From positions 1-25,389 of the forward strand of contig JBLIIJ010000058.1 in NCBI GenBank assembly GCA_047635055.1: a DNA stretch of 25,389 bases. The letters are read 5' to 3'. The position numbers and the translations under genes were made by a program. Below, piece by piece: positions 1 to 7,862 of the stretch. Numbering within the stretch: position 1 is the first letter of the stretch; the number at the start of each line of letters is the position of its first letter. The notes under the pieces were generated by a model that was not told where the DNA came from, did not search any database, and saw nothing but the letters and a program-made list of their open reading frames with translations. Source of the DNA: JAVJRN01 sp047635055. GTDB taxonomy: Bacteria > Bacteroidota > Bacteroidia > Cytophagales > Cyclobacteriaceae.

Positions 1-537
1 ACGCAATAGGTTCATTTCAAAAAACTGCCTCCAAGTCCTGTCATCTGAGGTCATCTTCCCTATCTCCTGCCATTTTCCGTATATCACAATGACCGTAGAT
101 CTCATAGTCATTGGCTCAGCCTTGAACTACCATACAAAGTTCCCTTCTCCTTTGTATTCAACATTGGCTGTAGTGAACATACCATTATGTATCCAAGAAT
201 TCATCTTAAATTTATTCTGAAAAACATCATACGACAGTACACCTAGCGCATCATGAGATTTGATTTTTTCACCATTCTTCACACTCATTCCCTCACCTAC
301 AATGAAGCTTGTAGTACTATCAAGGTCATATCGAATATCTTCAAATACAGAGGTTTTCACCTTAATTCCATGTTGGCTGTAATTCCAGCCGTCACCTATC
401 GATTTCCCTACCATAAAGTCAAACTTAATTACCTCACTTCTAGCCTGCGTGCTAAAGTCTTGTCCACTGATATGGTGAGCTCCCAGAGCCAAAACCATGA
501 CCATAATTAACAATATATTTTTATTAATAGACTACAT
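1..537 (-). pseudogene. DUF1579-like secreted protein, broken by two in-frame amber codons
   Basis: Reading the minus strand from the ATG at 537-535, one frame stays related to a single protein to the window edge but contains TAG at 534-532 (codon 2) and TAG at 129-127. The open part starts with a signal-peptide-like stretch ending near HHISGQ. After the second amber the frame continues with KWQEIGKMTSDDRTW and QFFEMNLLR, which resembles the conserved C-terminal part of DUF1579-type proteins. The text before and after the amber joins sensibly, so this is one gene with stops, not two genes. An ATG downstream of the first amber (513) could still give a truncated product of 128 residues. TAG is used as a normal stop elsewhere (21971-21973), so recoding is unlikely. 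The function of the family is unknown to me. The 5' end of the reading frame is inside the window and its C-terminus is beyond base 1. Confidence 0.72.
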
Positions 538-608
538 TATTTTATAAACTACAATATGAAAAAATTGCCTCAATAGAGACATTAAACTTATAAGGAGCAT
601 TTCCCTCC

Positions 609-896
609 CTAATCAATATAACCTTTCAGCGCACTCACATAAGCCTCAAAAGCCTCAATGCCTTCTTTTGTAACATTACAAGTGGTCACTGGTTTCTTAC
701 CTTTAAATGCTTTTTCAACGGCTATATAACCTGCCGTAGACAATTTGTCAATTTGTACACTTAAGTTGCCGGCCGTTGCACTCGTTTTTTCTTTGATAAA
801 AGTAAACTCTGCAGACTCCAAGTTCATCAACAAGCTCATCACTGCTAAGCGCAATTGAGAATGTAACAGTGGGTCTAATGGTGTAAATCCGCTCAT
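609..896 (-). CDS. Winged-helix transcriptional regulator (MarR/ArsR-like, PF13601 type)
   Basis: This 95-residue protein is a single winged helix-turn-helix. The N-terminal helix contains LLHSQLRLAVMSLL, followed by a recognition region with SATAGNLSVQIDKLSTAGYI (about residues 39-58) and a basic wing with KAFKGKKPVTT. The size and pattern match the small one-domain regulators annotated as winged helix DNA-binding domain in Bacteroidota. Its ATG overlaps the TGA of the upstream membrane-protein gene (ATGA, 893-896), so the two were translated together as an operon. It likely binds DNA as a dimer and may control its own promoter, since a palindrome lies in the upstream promoter region (1473-1497). 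Unlike both neighbours it is uninterrupted. The ligand, if any, cannot be told from the sequence. Confidence 0.85.
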   Translation of the reverse strand: MSGFTPLDPLLHSQLRLAVMSLLMNLESAEFTFIKEKTSATAGNLSVQIDKLSTAGYIAVEKAFKGKKPVTTCNVTKEGIEAFEAYVSALKGYID

Positions 897-1445
897 TTTT
901 CAGATCTTTTAAGTAAGTAACCTGGAATCAAATAGCCTGCTATGATCCCGCCTACACCAAAAGTTGATCTACCTCTCCTAAGAACATACTTATAATACAA
1001 GTGACCCATAAGGCTATGCCACCTATAATCAACGGTTTAAATCTCATAATTTGACCTGAAAGAAAGGTGCCTATTCCTGCGCTTAGTAATATAACTGCTC
1101 CGTGATATCCGTTGAGTTGTCTCATAAAAACAAGGGTGAATATAATGCCCACTCCGGCGGCCGTCCATATATCACCATACATTTTATCTATGTGGCTCAC
1201 CGCTCCTGCATCCTTTTTTCTTCTTGATCCATAAATACCAGAAGTGATTCCAGCAGGTATTGTAACCAACCACACTATTTCAGGATGAGCAACTTCTGAA
1301 AAAGTGGCCAACAGATAATGGCTCAAATTGGCCAACATAATTACCCAACCCCATAGTAAAAAATAAAAAAAACCACCTCGACTGTAGCTTAGCTTAGCAT
1401 GTACTATCATATCAGAGATAACATTGAGACTTTCCTTTTGGTCAT
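893..1445 (-). pseudogene. Small integral membrane protein with two apparent one-base deletions
   Basis: The long open piece (1410-952) encodes a hydrophobic protein with about four membrane segments, starting around FFYFLLWGW. It ends at a premature TAG (954-952). One frame over, the sequence continues without a break as FGVGGIIAGYLIPGYLLKR and stops at a TGA (895-893) that overlaps the ATG of the regulator. Adding one T to the four-base T run (959-962 on the plus strand) restores the frame. At the other end, a good ATG at 1445-1443 behind an AGGA sequence reads MTK and then needs one extra A to join ESLNVISDM in the frame of the main ORF. The restored gene would be about 184 codons. The second frameshift is less certain, because 1410 could be a real start. 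Either both are true lesions, or they are homopolymer sequencing errors in an intact gene. Confidence 0.65.
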
Positions 1446-1460
1446 TTTTTATTCCTGTTC

Positions 1461-1468
1461 CAAATATA
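1461..1468 (-). promoter_or_regulatory. Promoter -7 element for the membrane protein/regulator operon
   Basis: On the minus strand this reads TATATTTG, an exact match to the Bacteroidota sigma-ABfr -7 consensus TAnnTTTG. It lies 15 bases before the ATG at 1445, leaving a very short leader that contains AGGA. No clear -33 TTG is present at the usual distance; that position is occupied by the palindrome at 1473-1497. Confidence 0.5.
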
Positions 1469-1472
1469 ATTA

Positions 1473-1497
1473 AGTTTATATTATAAACTAGTTTACT
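1473..1497. repeat. Palindromic half-site array, possible operator
   Basis: AGTTTATA (1473-1480) and TATAAACT (1482-1489) form a perfect inverted repeat around one base. A third half-site, AGTTTACT, follows directly (1490-1497), making an overlapping 10-base palindrome AAACTAGTTT (1485-1494). The array sits where a -33 element would be for the promoter at 1461-1468. The same TATAAACT occurs at 543-550, just upstream of the DUF1579-like gene. A site for the winged-helix regulator encoded at 609-896 is the natural guess. AT-rich sequence makes chance matches more likely, so the confidence is modest. Confidence 0.4.
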
Positions 1498-1558
1498 ATT
1501 TAAAAATTAAAAAGAGGAATCAAAAAATAATGAGTCGACATACTTCTGAATAATCAAA

Positions 1559-4500
1559 TCATTGAATAATCAATTTCAGAACCGAGGATTGTTGATTATT
1601 AATCATTTTAAGGAAATATAAACTAGGCTCAAACTCAGCCAAATCCAATACAATCGTATAATTACCTGAACTCAATTTTTCCTCGTATAGATGACTAATC
1701 TGCTTACCTGCAAGGTCGAATAAATAGACATTGACCATTCCTGCTTGTTGATTATGAAAACTTAAGGCTACTTTATCAAAAGTGGGATTTGGATAGAAGC
1801 GAAATATTGGATGAATATCCTCACCATGTAGCACATTCCTGAAATTTTGCAGACCTGGAGTTCCTGTATATGCTACAGCTACCCAATTCTCGGAATTAGA
1901 ATTATCTAATCTTGATTCCAATAAGGCTATAGTATAATTAGCATCATTCGCTGACACAGGCCAAGGAGAAATGTTCGTGTAACAAACCTCATCATGCAAG
2001 TTACCCTCATCATCAAATAACTTCACACAGTCGCTTTCCCCAGACAATCCAAAGTCAAAATTTCCAGTAAACGCAGAAACATCTCTATTTAAAGCAGAAA
2101 ACCGTTCTTTGTTTTTAGCTATTATAATATACCCGCCTCTTTTTATCACTGTGTTGGCCGGAAACACAAATTCATTTTCACTTTTAGCGTCTTGAATTGA
2201 CCATCCAGAAATATCCGCATTAATCTCACTAATATTGGCCAGCTCTACCCAGTCATCTGTATTAAAGTCATCTGTTGATTTGGCATTTATCTCATTGATT
2301 ACCAATTCAACGACATCACTCGTAATCTCAAATATTGGTCTAATTGTAGTACTTGCTTTTAAATCAACCATCAATTCATCATTTGTTGATTCAAGGTCTC
2401 CCTCCCATCGAACAAACTGATAACCTTTATTAGGAATAGCTGAAATCCGTATTGGCACATCTTGAAAATAATACCCTAACCAATTTGACTGATTGACTGT
2501 GACATTATTAACCCTAACATCTCCAGCAAGATTATTCGCATTTACGATTGTTAAGCTTCTTTTTGCAACACCAAATTGACTCGCGATATGAGTCCAGACA
2601 TAGGCGCTTCTTTGATTGGCAAAATACTTCATTGATTGAATCGCGTTGTTCCACCCCCAAAGATCAGCATTCCATCTATTCAAATGACGGCCGATTTCAA
2701 CTTCTATTTTTGTGGTCTGCTTATCAATATCTTCGATCAAACTACTTGATAGATAGGTCGAGTTAAGTTCATCTGCAAAAAAATTAATGAAGTCATGCTT
2801 AAAAGACTCATTTACCATCAACTGTCTAAGCAAAAGTGTGGACCAAGGCGGATTTGGCCAGTATGGTCCGTCCGCTGTTAAAGCGAAACTAAGTGTATTT
2901 CGTTCAATACCGTCGTTATACATGTTGAACCCAAAATCCTTATCATAAGTAATCCATTTCCAACGTCCTGTTGTGGTGTTTTCTCGCCAATACTTAATAT
3001 TATTTCCTGGCCAATCGGTGTTGTCTATAAAAATATTCCCAACCTGATAGCGTATAAAATTATTCACATCCATTTGTTGCCTCACGTAATCGTAATTTGA
3101 ATCAACAGATAAATCATTGTTAGTTATAAAGTCTAGCAAAGACAAATAATGATCGTTCTCTCCCTCTAAAACCACATTGTTCGCTTCTAGTAATTGTACA
3201 TCTTCGGCATTAACACTATGGTGTGCTGCGATATAATCCTCATTGAGTTTCTCCCTAATATTTAATATCCCCCAATATTCTCCATTTAGATAAACGACAG
3301 ATGGCCTAAAGGCGAGTTGATCCACATCGTCGCTCATGAGTGTATTCATAAAGCCATCTCTAAACATACTCGAATTCCAATCATTCCCAGAATTTCTCAA
3401 AACGAAACTATGAAAGGTATTGATATCTAATGAAGGAAAAATGGGGTATTCCAAAGCTCCTTCATAGGAATTACGAAAGTGGAGTGCAAGAGATCTTTGC
3501 TCATTGGCACGAGACCATCCTCCAAATATTTTAGCTCCTGCATTTATTGAAAAACCACCAGCGCTATTCTGCTCGAACATTTCTACATGTATAGGGATCT
3601 CTCTGTCTTGCCAAAAATTTGCTCCAAAAAACGGACGGTTTTCTTCCGCATTGGGGCCAAGAACATATATTCCTTTATTGTAATCCCATAAATTATCAGG
3701 ATCAGTCATCAACGAGATAATGGGCAAATCCTTATGATCTGTATTAATCAAGTATGATCGACTCTGAATTGTTCCCTTTAACCGACTCGGATCAACTATA
3801 ATGGCTCGAATTCCAGCGGTAGTACTTACTTCAATGGGTGTTTCATACAACTGCCCATCCACATCAGGATCAGAGCCATCCAAAGTGTAATAAATAGACA
3901 AATTTTCATCATCAACAGAAGATAACACCAACATAAAGCCAGAATCATATATTCCAGCTTCTTTCGAAAATCGAAGTTCGGCTACATCTGAGCTAAAGAC
4001 CTGATCTCCATTACTTGCGTTCGGAGTTGCTGGATTAAAGTAACTATATGCCTCTCCTCCATCTGGCACACGGCCAAAAGACACGTCTCTACCCATAGGA
4101 CTTAGAACCAAAGAATCTATTGTTTTACCTTCAGGGCTTGTTAAATAAATGGTCTCTCCTTCAGCACTAATTTTAAAATCTGTATGTAGGCCTCCTTTTG
4201 ATTGTAAACTCAAATAAGGGGAAATGACATATGTGCCATTGGTGCGATAGCCTAAAGATAAAAATGGGATGCATGTTAAATCGGATGAACCTATGGAATG
4301 ATTATGAACCTGAATAGCAAGTACATTTTTCCCAGTATTTAAAATACCAGCTAAATTTTCTGATTCATACCTATTTGGCATACCTCCTTCATACATCATG
4401 GCCTCATGATCAAAATCATCAGCCGGAGTATCAAATGCGGGTGGCGTATTACCAGCAATATTATCACGGGCTATTTCTATGCCATTTAGATACGCAACAA

Positions 4501-5065
4501 AACCATCATCAAAATCAATATCTAATATAACCTTGCCAATATCATTGATATTATTTAATTCAAATTCCTTCCTGATAAATACTGACATCACCTCTGAAAC
4601 GATAGTAGAATCATCATTATCTCCATAGCCAAAACCACTTTTCCCAATTAACCAGTTATCAGCATCAAATGAAACATCACGCCATGTACTTGATTGCTCC
4701 GACTCTGGAACAATGTACGACCACAAATCCCCAACATCAATGATAGTCTCCCAATACAATGGAGGATCGGCTCTATTTTTTCCTGATGCATTAATAATTA
4801 AAAAATTCCCAGAGCCAAGAATTGTACTGGGCATTATCCAAGAAGACATTTTCTCATCCGAAAGTCCGTATCCCGCAATATCTACAGCTTCGTTTGACGA
4901 ATTATATAGCTCTATCCAGTCTGGCGTGTCTTCATCTTCATCTATAAGCGTGTTGCTATTTGAAGACATAACCTCATTAATAACCAAATTCTGTGCGGAT
5001 AGGATATTTATCAATAAAAAGGTAAGAACTATATGTAGAATGCTATTAATTCTTCTTCTTACCAT
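1559..5065 (-). CDS. Secreted CotH-kinase / lamin-tail-domain protein with T9SS sorting domain
   Basis: This is a giant exported protein of 1168 residues from the ATG at 5065, chosen because MVRRRINSILHIVLTFLL followed by ILSAQ is a clean signal peptide; an ATG at 5116 would add 17 residues in front of it. Domains in order: a lamin-tail-type domain (about 26-93), a galactose-binding-like beta sandwich (about 100-285), a chitobiase/HEX C-terminal-like domain (about 363-440, with YYTLDGSDP), a CotH kinase-like domain (about 448-783, with NTDWPGNN and YDKDFGFN), a bacterial beta repeat (about 836-913), a second lamin-tail domain (about 920-1028), and a type IX sorting domain (about 1087-1168, starting FRFYPNP). 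CotH family members phosphorylate proteins in spore coats; the role of these secreted Bacteroidota versions is not known to me. Expected location is the cell surface or medium via T9SS. It appears to be transcribed alone. Confidence 0.9.
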   Translation of the reverse strand: MVRRRINSILHIVLTFLLINILSAQNLVINEVMSSNSNTLIDEDEDTPDWIELYNSSNEAVDIAGYGLSDEKMSSWIMPSTILGSGNFLIINASGKNRADPPLYWETIIDVGDLWSYIVPESEQSSTWRDVSFDADNWLIGKSGFGYGDNDDSTIVSEVMSVFIRKEFELNNINDIGKVILDIDFDDGFVAYLNGIEIARDNIAGNTPPAFDTPADDFDHEAMMYEGGMPNRYESENLAGILNTGKNVLAIQVHNHSIGSSDLTCIPFLSLGYRTNGTYVISPYLSLQSKGGLHTDFKISAEGETIYLTSPEGKTIDSLVLSPMGRDVSFGRVPDGGEAYSYFNPATPNASNGDQVFSSDVAELRFSKEAGIYDSGFMLVLSSVDDENLSIYYTLDGSDPDVDGQLYETPIEVSTTAGIRAIIVDPSRLKGTIQSRSYLINTDHKDLPIISLMTDPDNLWDYNKGIYVLGPNAEENRPFFGANFWQDREIPIHVEMFEQNSAGGFSINAGAKIFGGWSRANEQRSLALHFRNSYEGALEYPIFPSLDINTFHSFVLRNSGNDWNSSMFRDGFMNTLMSDDVDQLAFRPSVVYLNGEYWGILNIREKLNEDYIAAHHSVNAEDVQLLEANNVVLEGENDHYLSLLDFITNNDLSVDSNYDYVRQQMDVNNFIRYQVGNIFIDNTDWPGNNIKYWRENTTTGRWKWITYDKDFGFNMYNDGIERNTLSFALTADGPYWPNPPWSTLLLRQLMVNESFKHDFINFFADELNSTYLSSSLIEDIDKQTTKIEVEIGRHLNRWNADLWGWNNAIQSMKYFANQRSAYVWTHIASQFGVAKRSLTIVNANNLAGDVRVNNVTVNQSNWLGYYFQDVPIRISAIPNKGYQFVRWEGDLESTNDELMVDLKASTTIRPIFEITSDVVELVINEINAKSTDDFNTDDWVELANISEINADISGWSIQDAKSENEFVFPANTVIKRGGYIIIAKNKERFSALNRDVSAFTGNFDFGLSGESDCVKLFDDEGNLHDEVCYTNISPWPVSANDANYTIALLESRLDNSNSENWVAVAYTGTPGLQNFRNVLHGEDIHPIFRFYPNPTFDKVALSFHNQQAGMVNVYLFDLAGKQISHLYEEKLSSGNYTIVLDLAEFEPSLYFLKMINNQQSSVLKLIIQ

Positions 5066-5496
5066 TGGGTTATATTGGTTTAATTCTAGGACAAAGGTCA
5101 AAATAATAATTTTCAATCAAAGTAATTGAACGGTCAGAACAAATCAGTGCTATAAACGCTTTGTGATGTCCAATTTGACAGGTAATTGAAACATCACCGT
5201 AGGTCCGATTGGACTATGAGAATTCTGATTATCGAAACTATACTTTTTTTATTAAAAAAAAATAATCTAAGAACAATAAGCAAGTTTCATGCTCTGGTTT
5301 GCTCTAGAAAAAGCAAAGTTTTATTTTCCCTTAAATACCAAAATATTTTCCCTTTTATTGGATTATTTCGAAACTTAAAAAGAGCTGAGCTCCCTATTTA
5401 CTCTCCTAAGGACCTGTCCTTTTAATATAATATGAGTTAATAGGCAATTATTTCATCCGACTAAAAAGGTTCTTTCTATATTTAAAAGAAAAAAGA
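5066..5496. other. Gene-free stretch upstream of the CotH-type gene
   Basis: There is no convincing gene here. A 79-codon open frame at 5186-5425 is AT-rich, has no recognisable domain and no good start signal, so it was not called. The stretch holds two overlapping inverted repeats: GTGATGT/ACATCAC (5163-5169 with 5191-5197) and GTCCAAT/ATTGGAC (5168-5174 with 5208-5214). They share bases and so could not form at once. Just before the next gene, TATATTTA (5477-5484) is a near match to the -7 promoter element. Confidence 0.5.
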
Positions 5497-5844
5497 ATGC
5501 CACTCATTAAACTCACCTCAATTATTTGCGAATGCCCGGAGGAAACGGACAAGGATGAGATATACTTAAAATTTCAAGGGCAAAAAATCTGGCCTGGTGA
5601 TAAGAAATTCATCAAAATTGATTCTGATGAAGAACTAACTATTGGCCTTAAAACGAAAATCACTAAGCTGGGGTGGATGACTATTGAGCTTTGGGAATAT
5701 GATTTGACTACCTCAAATGATCACTTAGGAGATTTTCATTTAGACATAGAAAGTGAATTACCTGGAACCAACACTACCATATTGTCTAGAAATAAAGAAG
5801 GAGCCGAACGAGCGAGTTACATGTTGAATTGGGAAATACTTTGA
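5497..5844 (+). CDS. Hypothetical protein, C2-like beta-sandwich
   Basis: This is a 115-residue soluble protein with no signal peptide and no membrane segment. It begins MPLIKLTSIICECPEE, followed by a repeated pattern of short strands: EIYLKFQGQKIWP, FIKIDSDEELTIGLKT and MTIELWEYD, then DHLGDFHLDI. The acidic loop after WEYD and the LGDF motif resemble the calcium-binding loop region of C2-type beta sandwiches, but the similarity is by eye only. The ATG follows a purine-rich AGAAAAAAGA, with a near-consensus -7 element at 5477-5484. It stands alone between a minus-strand CotH-type gene and a minus-strand DUF2807 gene. I do not recognise its function. Confidence 0.7.
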   Translation: MPLIKLTSIICECPEETDKDEIYLKFQGQKIWPGDKKFIKIDSDEELTIGLKTKITKLGWMTIELWEYDLTTSNDHLGDFHLDIESELPGTNTTILSRNKEGAERASYMLNWEIL

Positions 5845-5971
5845 AATCAATAACATCAAAAAAAGCTCATGAGATATGAATTAGGCAAAATTTTTTCAAT
5901 GGAGGTGCCCCATCGCTGCATTTATGAAGCAGGAAATAAGCGTCGGAATATTTAAATCTACTGGCGAAAAT

Positions 5972-6003
5972 AAAAAAAGGCAGATGCCAATAACATCTGC
6001 CTT
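5972..6003 (-). terminator. Intrinsic terminator of the DUF2807 gene
   Basis: AAGGCAGATG (5977-5986) pairs perfectly with CATCTGCCTT (5994-6003) around a 7-base loop. On the minus strand the hairpin is followed by a run of seven T, directly after the stop of the gene at 6014. Confidence 0.88.
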
Positions 6004-6013
6004 CATTGCTTGA

Positions 6014-6706
6014 TTAATATCGTCTTACCTTTCCGCTACCAGAAGAATTGGACCTGATTTTATCAGGATTTCCTTTATAATATACATTGCCGCTACCAGA
6101 AATATTAGCGTCAATACCTTCGGAAACATCTATTTCACATTTTCCCGACCCGCTTATCGAAGCATCGAGTGTCACAACTTGAAGATTGGCTGCCATCACT
6201 GAGCCAGACCCACTAATATCCAAATCCATATCTTCACCAGAACCTGAGAGTTTTAATCGTCCACTCCCTGAAATTGACACATCTAAGTCCGCAGAATTAA
6301 TGGACAATTCCATATCGCCCGAACCTGAGACCGAAAGATCCAAATTTCGTGTATTAAATTGATTCTCGCCATAAACTTCTCCTGATCCACTGACGCCTAT
6401 TCGAGAAATGTCTTTCATGGTTACGTAGACTTTAACATTCCTAAGCTCGCTATCTCTCCATCCCGACCAGCCACTTTCTCTATTTCTGATCTTTAATCGA
6501 TCACCACGCATTTCAAATTCAATTTTTTCCATTGCCTCATCAGAACATACAATTTCCACTGACACTATTTCTCCTTGTTTCACATATAGTGTGCCAGGTA
6601 TAGCCAAATCAATACCTGTAAAATCCTTAATATCTACTTTTCGCTTTTGCCCAAAAGCTGTTGTTATCATTAAAAAGGCAAAAGCACATTGAATTAGTCG
6701 TTTCAT
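6014..6706 (-). CDS. Secreted head-GIN domain protein (DUF2807)
   Basis: The protein has 230 residues, with a signal peptide ending near residue 19 (TTAFG, then QKRK). The body is a repetitive beta-strand array in which the tetrapeptide SGSG recurs eight times (starting at residues 106, 127, 146, 154, 165, 185, 203 and 222), mostly about 19 residues apart. This is the hallmark of DUF2807, the so-called auto-transporter adhesin head GIN domain, which folds as a beta helix. It is expected in the periplasm or on the outer surface; the molecular role is not established. The early segment DFTGIDLAIPGTLYVKQG is typical of the family start. It is transcribed alone, diverges from the decayed sigma-factor gene, and has its own strong terminator. 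Confidence 0.9.
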   Translation of the reverse strand: MKRLIQCAFAFLMITTAFGQKRKVDIKDFTGIDLAIPGTLYVKQGEIVSVEIVCSDEAMEKIEFEMRGDRLKIRNRESGWSGWRDSELRNVKVYVTMKDISRIGVSGSGEVYGENQFNTRNLDLSVSGSGDMELSINSADLDVSISGSGRLKLSGSGEDMDLDISGSGSVMAANLQVVTLDASISGSGKCEIDVSEGIDANISGSGNVYYKGNPDKIRSNSSGSGKVRRY

Positions 6707-6800
6707 AGTCGTTAGTTTGAATTTGAGTTTGAATAAAGGACGATACTCAAATTAAAAGGTTGCTTGACAACACTGAACAAATAGAAAAAACCATCTTCAA

Positions 6801-6808
6801 TAACTTTG
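6801..6808 (+). promoter_or_regulatory. Promoter -7 element in front of the decayed sigma-factor gene
   Basis: TAACTTTG matches the TAnnTTTG consensus exactly. The ATG at 6815 lies only seven bases downstream, so a transcript would begin at or next to the start codon (leaderless or nearly so). The gene behind it is broken but the promoter element looks intact. Confidence 0.5.
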
Positions 6809-6814
6809 TACTCG

Positions 6815-7344
6815 ATGAGTGAAAAAGAAAAAGAATTGGTCTCAAAATTACGCGAAGGAGATCATCAAGCTTATAAGTCTTTATTTAATCAATATTACGA
6901 GTTACTTGTAGCCTATTCTCTCAAATACCAGCAAGATATTGACGTGGCTAGGGACATAGCCCAAAGAACCATCACTAACATATTTGAAAAAAACGGTCGC
7001 TGAATATTACGTTTTCGATAAAAGCTTATCTTACAAAAAGTGTCTATTACGATTCGATCCAAGAGGCTGAAAAAGTATTGAAAAAAGAAAGCATCGTTCC
7101 TGAAGGTTTTATACTGGACAAGGATGAACTTGTGAAAGCAGAAAGTGAAGCAAACATATGGAAAGAAGTCTATGAACTCACTGACCAGCAACAGCTCATT
7201 CTAAAATGATCTCGGTTTGAAGATAAAAGCAATCAAGGAATTGCTGACCAATTGAATATATCCAAAAGAACCGTAGAAAAGCATATTTCCAATGCACTCA
7301 ATTATCTGCAAATGCACCTCAAGGACATTTTCTTCTTTTTTTAA
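6815..7344 (+). pseudogene. ECF sigma factor (FecI-like), frameshifted and with an internal stop
   Basis: Residues from the ATG at 6815 read as region 2 of a Bacteroidota ECF sigma factor: LREGDHQAYKSLFNQYY, then LVAYSLKYQQDIDVARDIAQ. At the A run 6987-6993 the frame is lost; one extra A would give IFEKKRSLNITFSIKAYL, the normal continuation. The new frame runs on through the linker and meets TGA at 7207-7209 inside the start of region 4 (QQLILK-stop-SRFEDKSNQ, where family members have Leu), then continues with the helix-turn-helix IADQLNISKRTVEKHIS to a TAA at 7342-7344. Restored length is about 176 codons, normal for the family. With two independent lesions it is very likely non-functional. 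It was the sigma partner of the FecR remnant that follows. Confidence 0.85.
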
Positions 7345-7398
7345 TAAAAAAATGAAATCCGTCTACGTGTAGTGGCCTGCTCATTACTCTTAAGTGTG

Positions 7399-7809
7399 AT
7401 GAAAAGTAAGAACAGGTACAATAAACTCATGATATCCGCCTTGCGGAATGATTTAAATAAAAGCGAGAGCGAGGAATTTCAAGAATATTTAGCCATCCCA
7501 GAGTACGAAAAGGAGTACGCGGATATGAAGGTGATTTGGTCAAAATTACCAAAAGAATATTTTCTAAGACTGAAGCACAAAAAGGAAGACTGGTAAAATA
7601 TCAATTATCAAATTAGAAGAAAAAATCCAATTTACAAAACGCTCCTGATCGCTGCTGCAACAGTTTCGAATCGTGCATTAGACGACCCAAATGGTGCACC
7701 GATTTCTGTGGATTCCAATATTGAAGGAGGTTTTGGGATTTTCGGAGGTATCGCCTCCTATACTGACATTATCTCTTATGATCTTTATCCATATTTATTC
7801 GAGGAATAA
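7399..7809 (+). pseudogene. FecR anti-sigma remnant fused to the tail of a DUF4249 protein
   Basis: From ATG 7399 the frame shows a FecR-type N-terminus: YNKLMISALRNDLNKSESEE, then EKEYADMKVIW. A TAA at 7594-7596 interrupts it after KKEDW. The same frame then continues with a basic stretch and a short hydrophobic segment (YKTLLIAAATVS) like the single FecR membrane helix, and passes without a gap into DPNGAPISVDSNIEGGFGIF, which resembles the C-terminal end of DUF4249 outer-membrane lipoproteins, ending at TAA 7807-7809. The FecR periplasmic domain, any TonB receptor and most of DUF4249 are missing, so an internal deletion joined the two ends. GTG at 7372 could extend the start. Assignment of the DUF4249 tail is by memory of the family pattern and is less certain than the FecR head. 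Confidence 0.68.
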
Positions 7810-7837
7810 AAAAAGGCGAATCTCACGATTCGCCTTT
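7804..7837 (-). terminator. Intrinsic terminator of clpC
   Basis: AAAGGCGAATC (7812-7822) and GATTCGCCTTT (7827-7837) form an 11-base perfect stem with a 4-base loop. On the minus strand it ends in a T run and lies just after the clpC stop at 7863. Confidence 0.9.
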
Positions 7838-7862
7838 CAATTTATCTAACTGATTAGAAGAT

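Noticed and set aside
127..534. TAG read as a sense codon (genetic-code change or suppressor)
   Set aside because: Only one gene shows it, and TAG works as an ordinary stop for the GT4 gene at 21971-21973. TGA and TAA lesions occur in the neighbouring pseudogenes as well, so decay explains the data better.
1548..1573. Direct repeat TGAATAATCAA at the end of the CotH-type gene
   Set aside because: Two copies only, partly coding, AT-rich; likely chance and not an attachment site.
5186..5425. 79-codon plus-strand open frame
   Set aside because: AT-rich, no domain, no good start signal, and interrupted homopolymer-rich composition typical of non-coding sequence.
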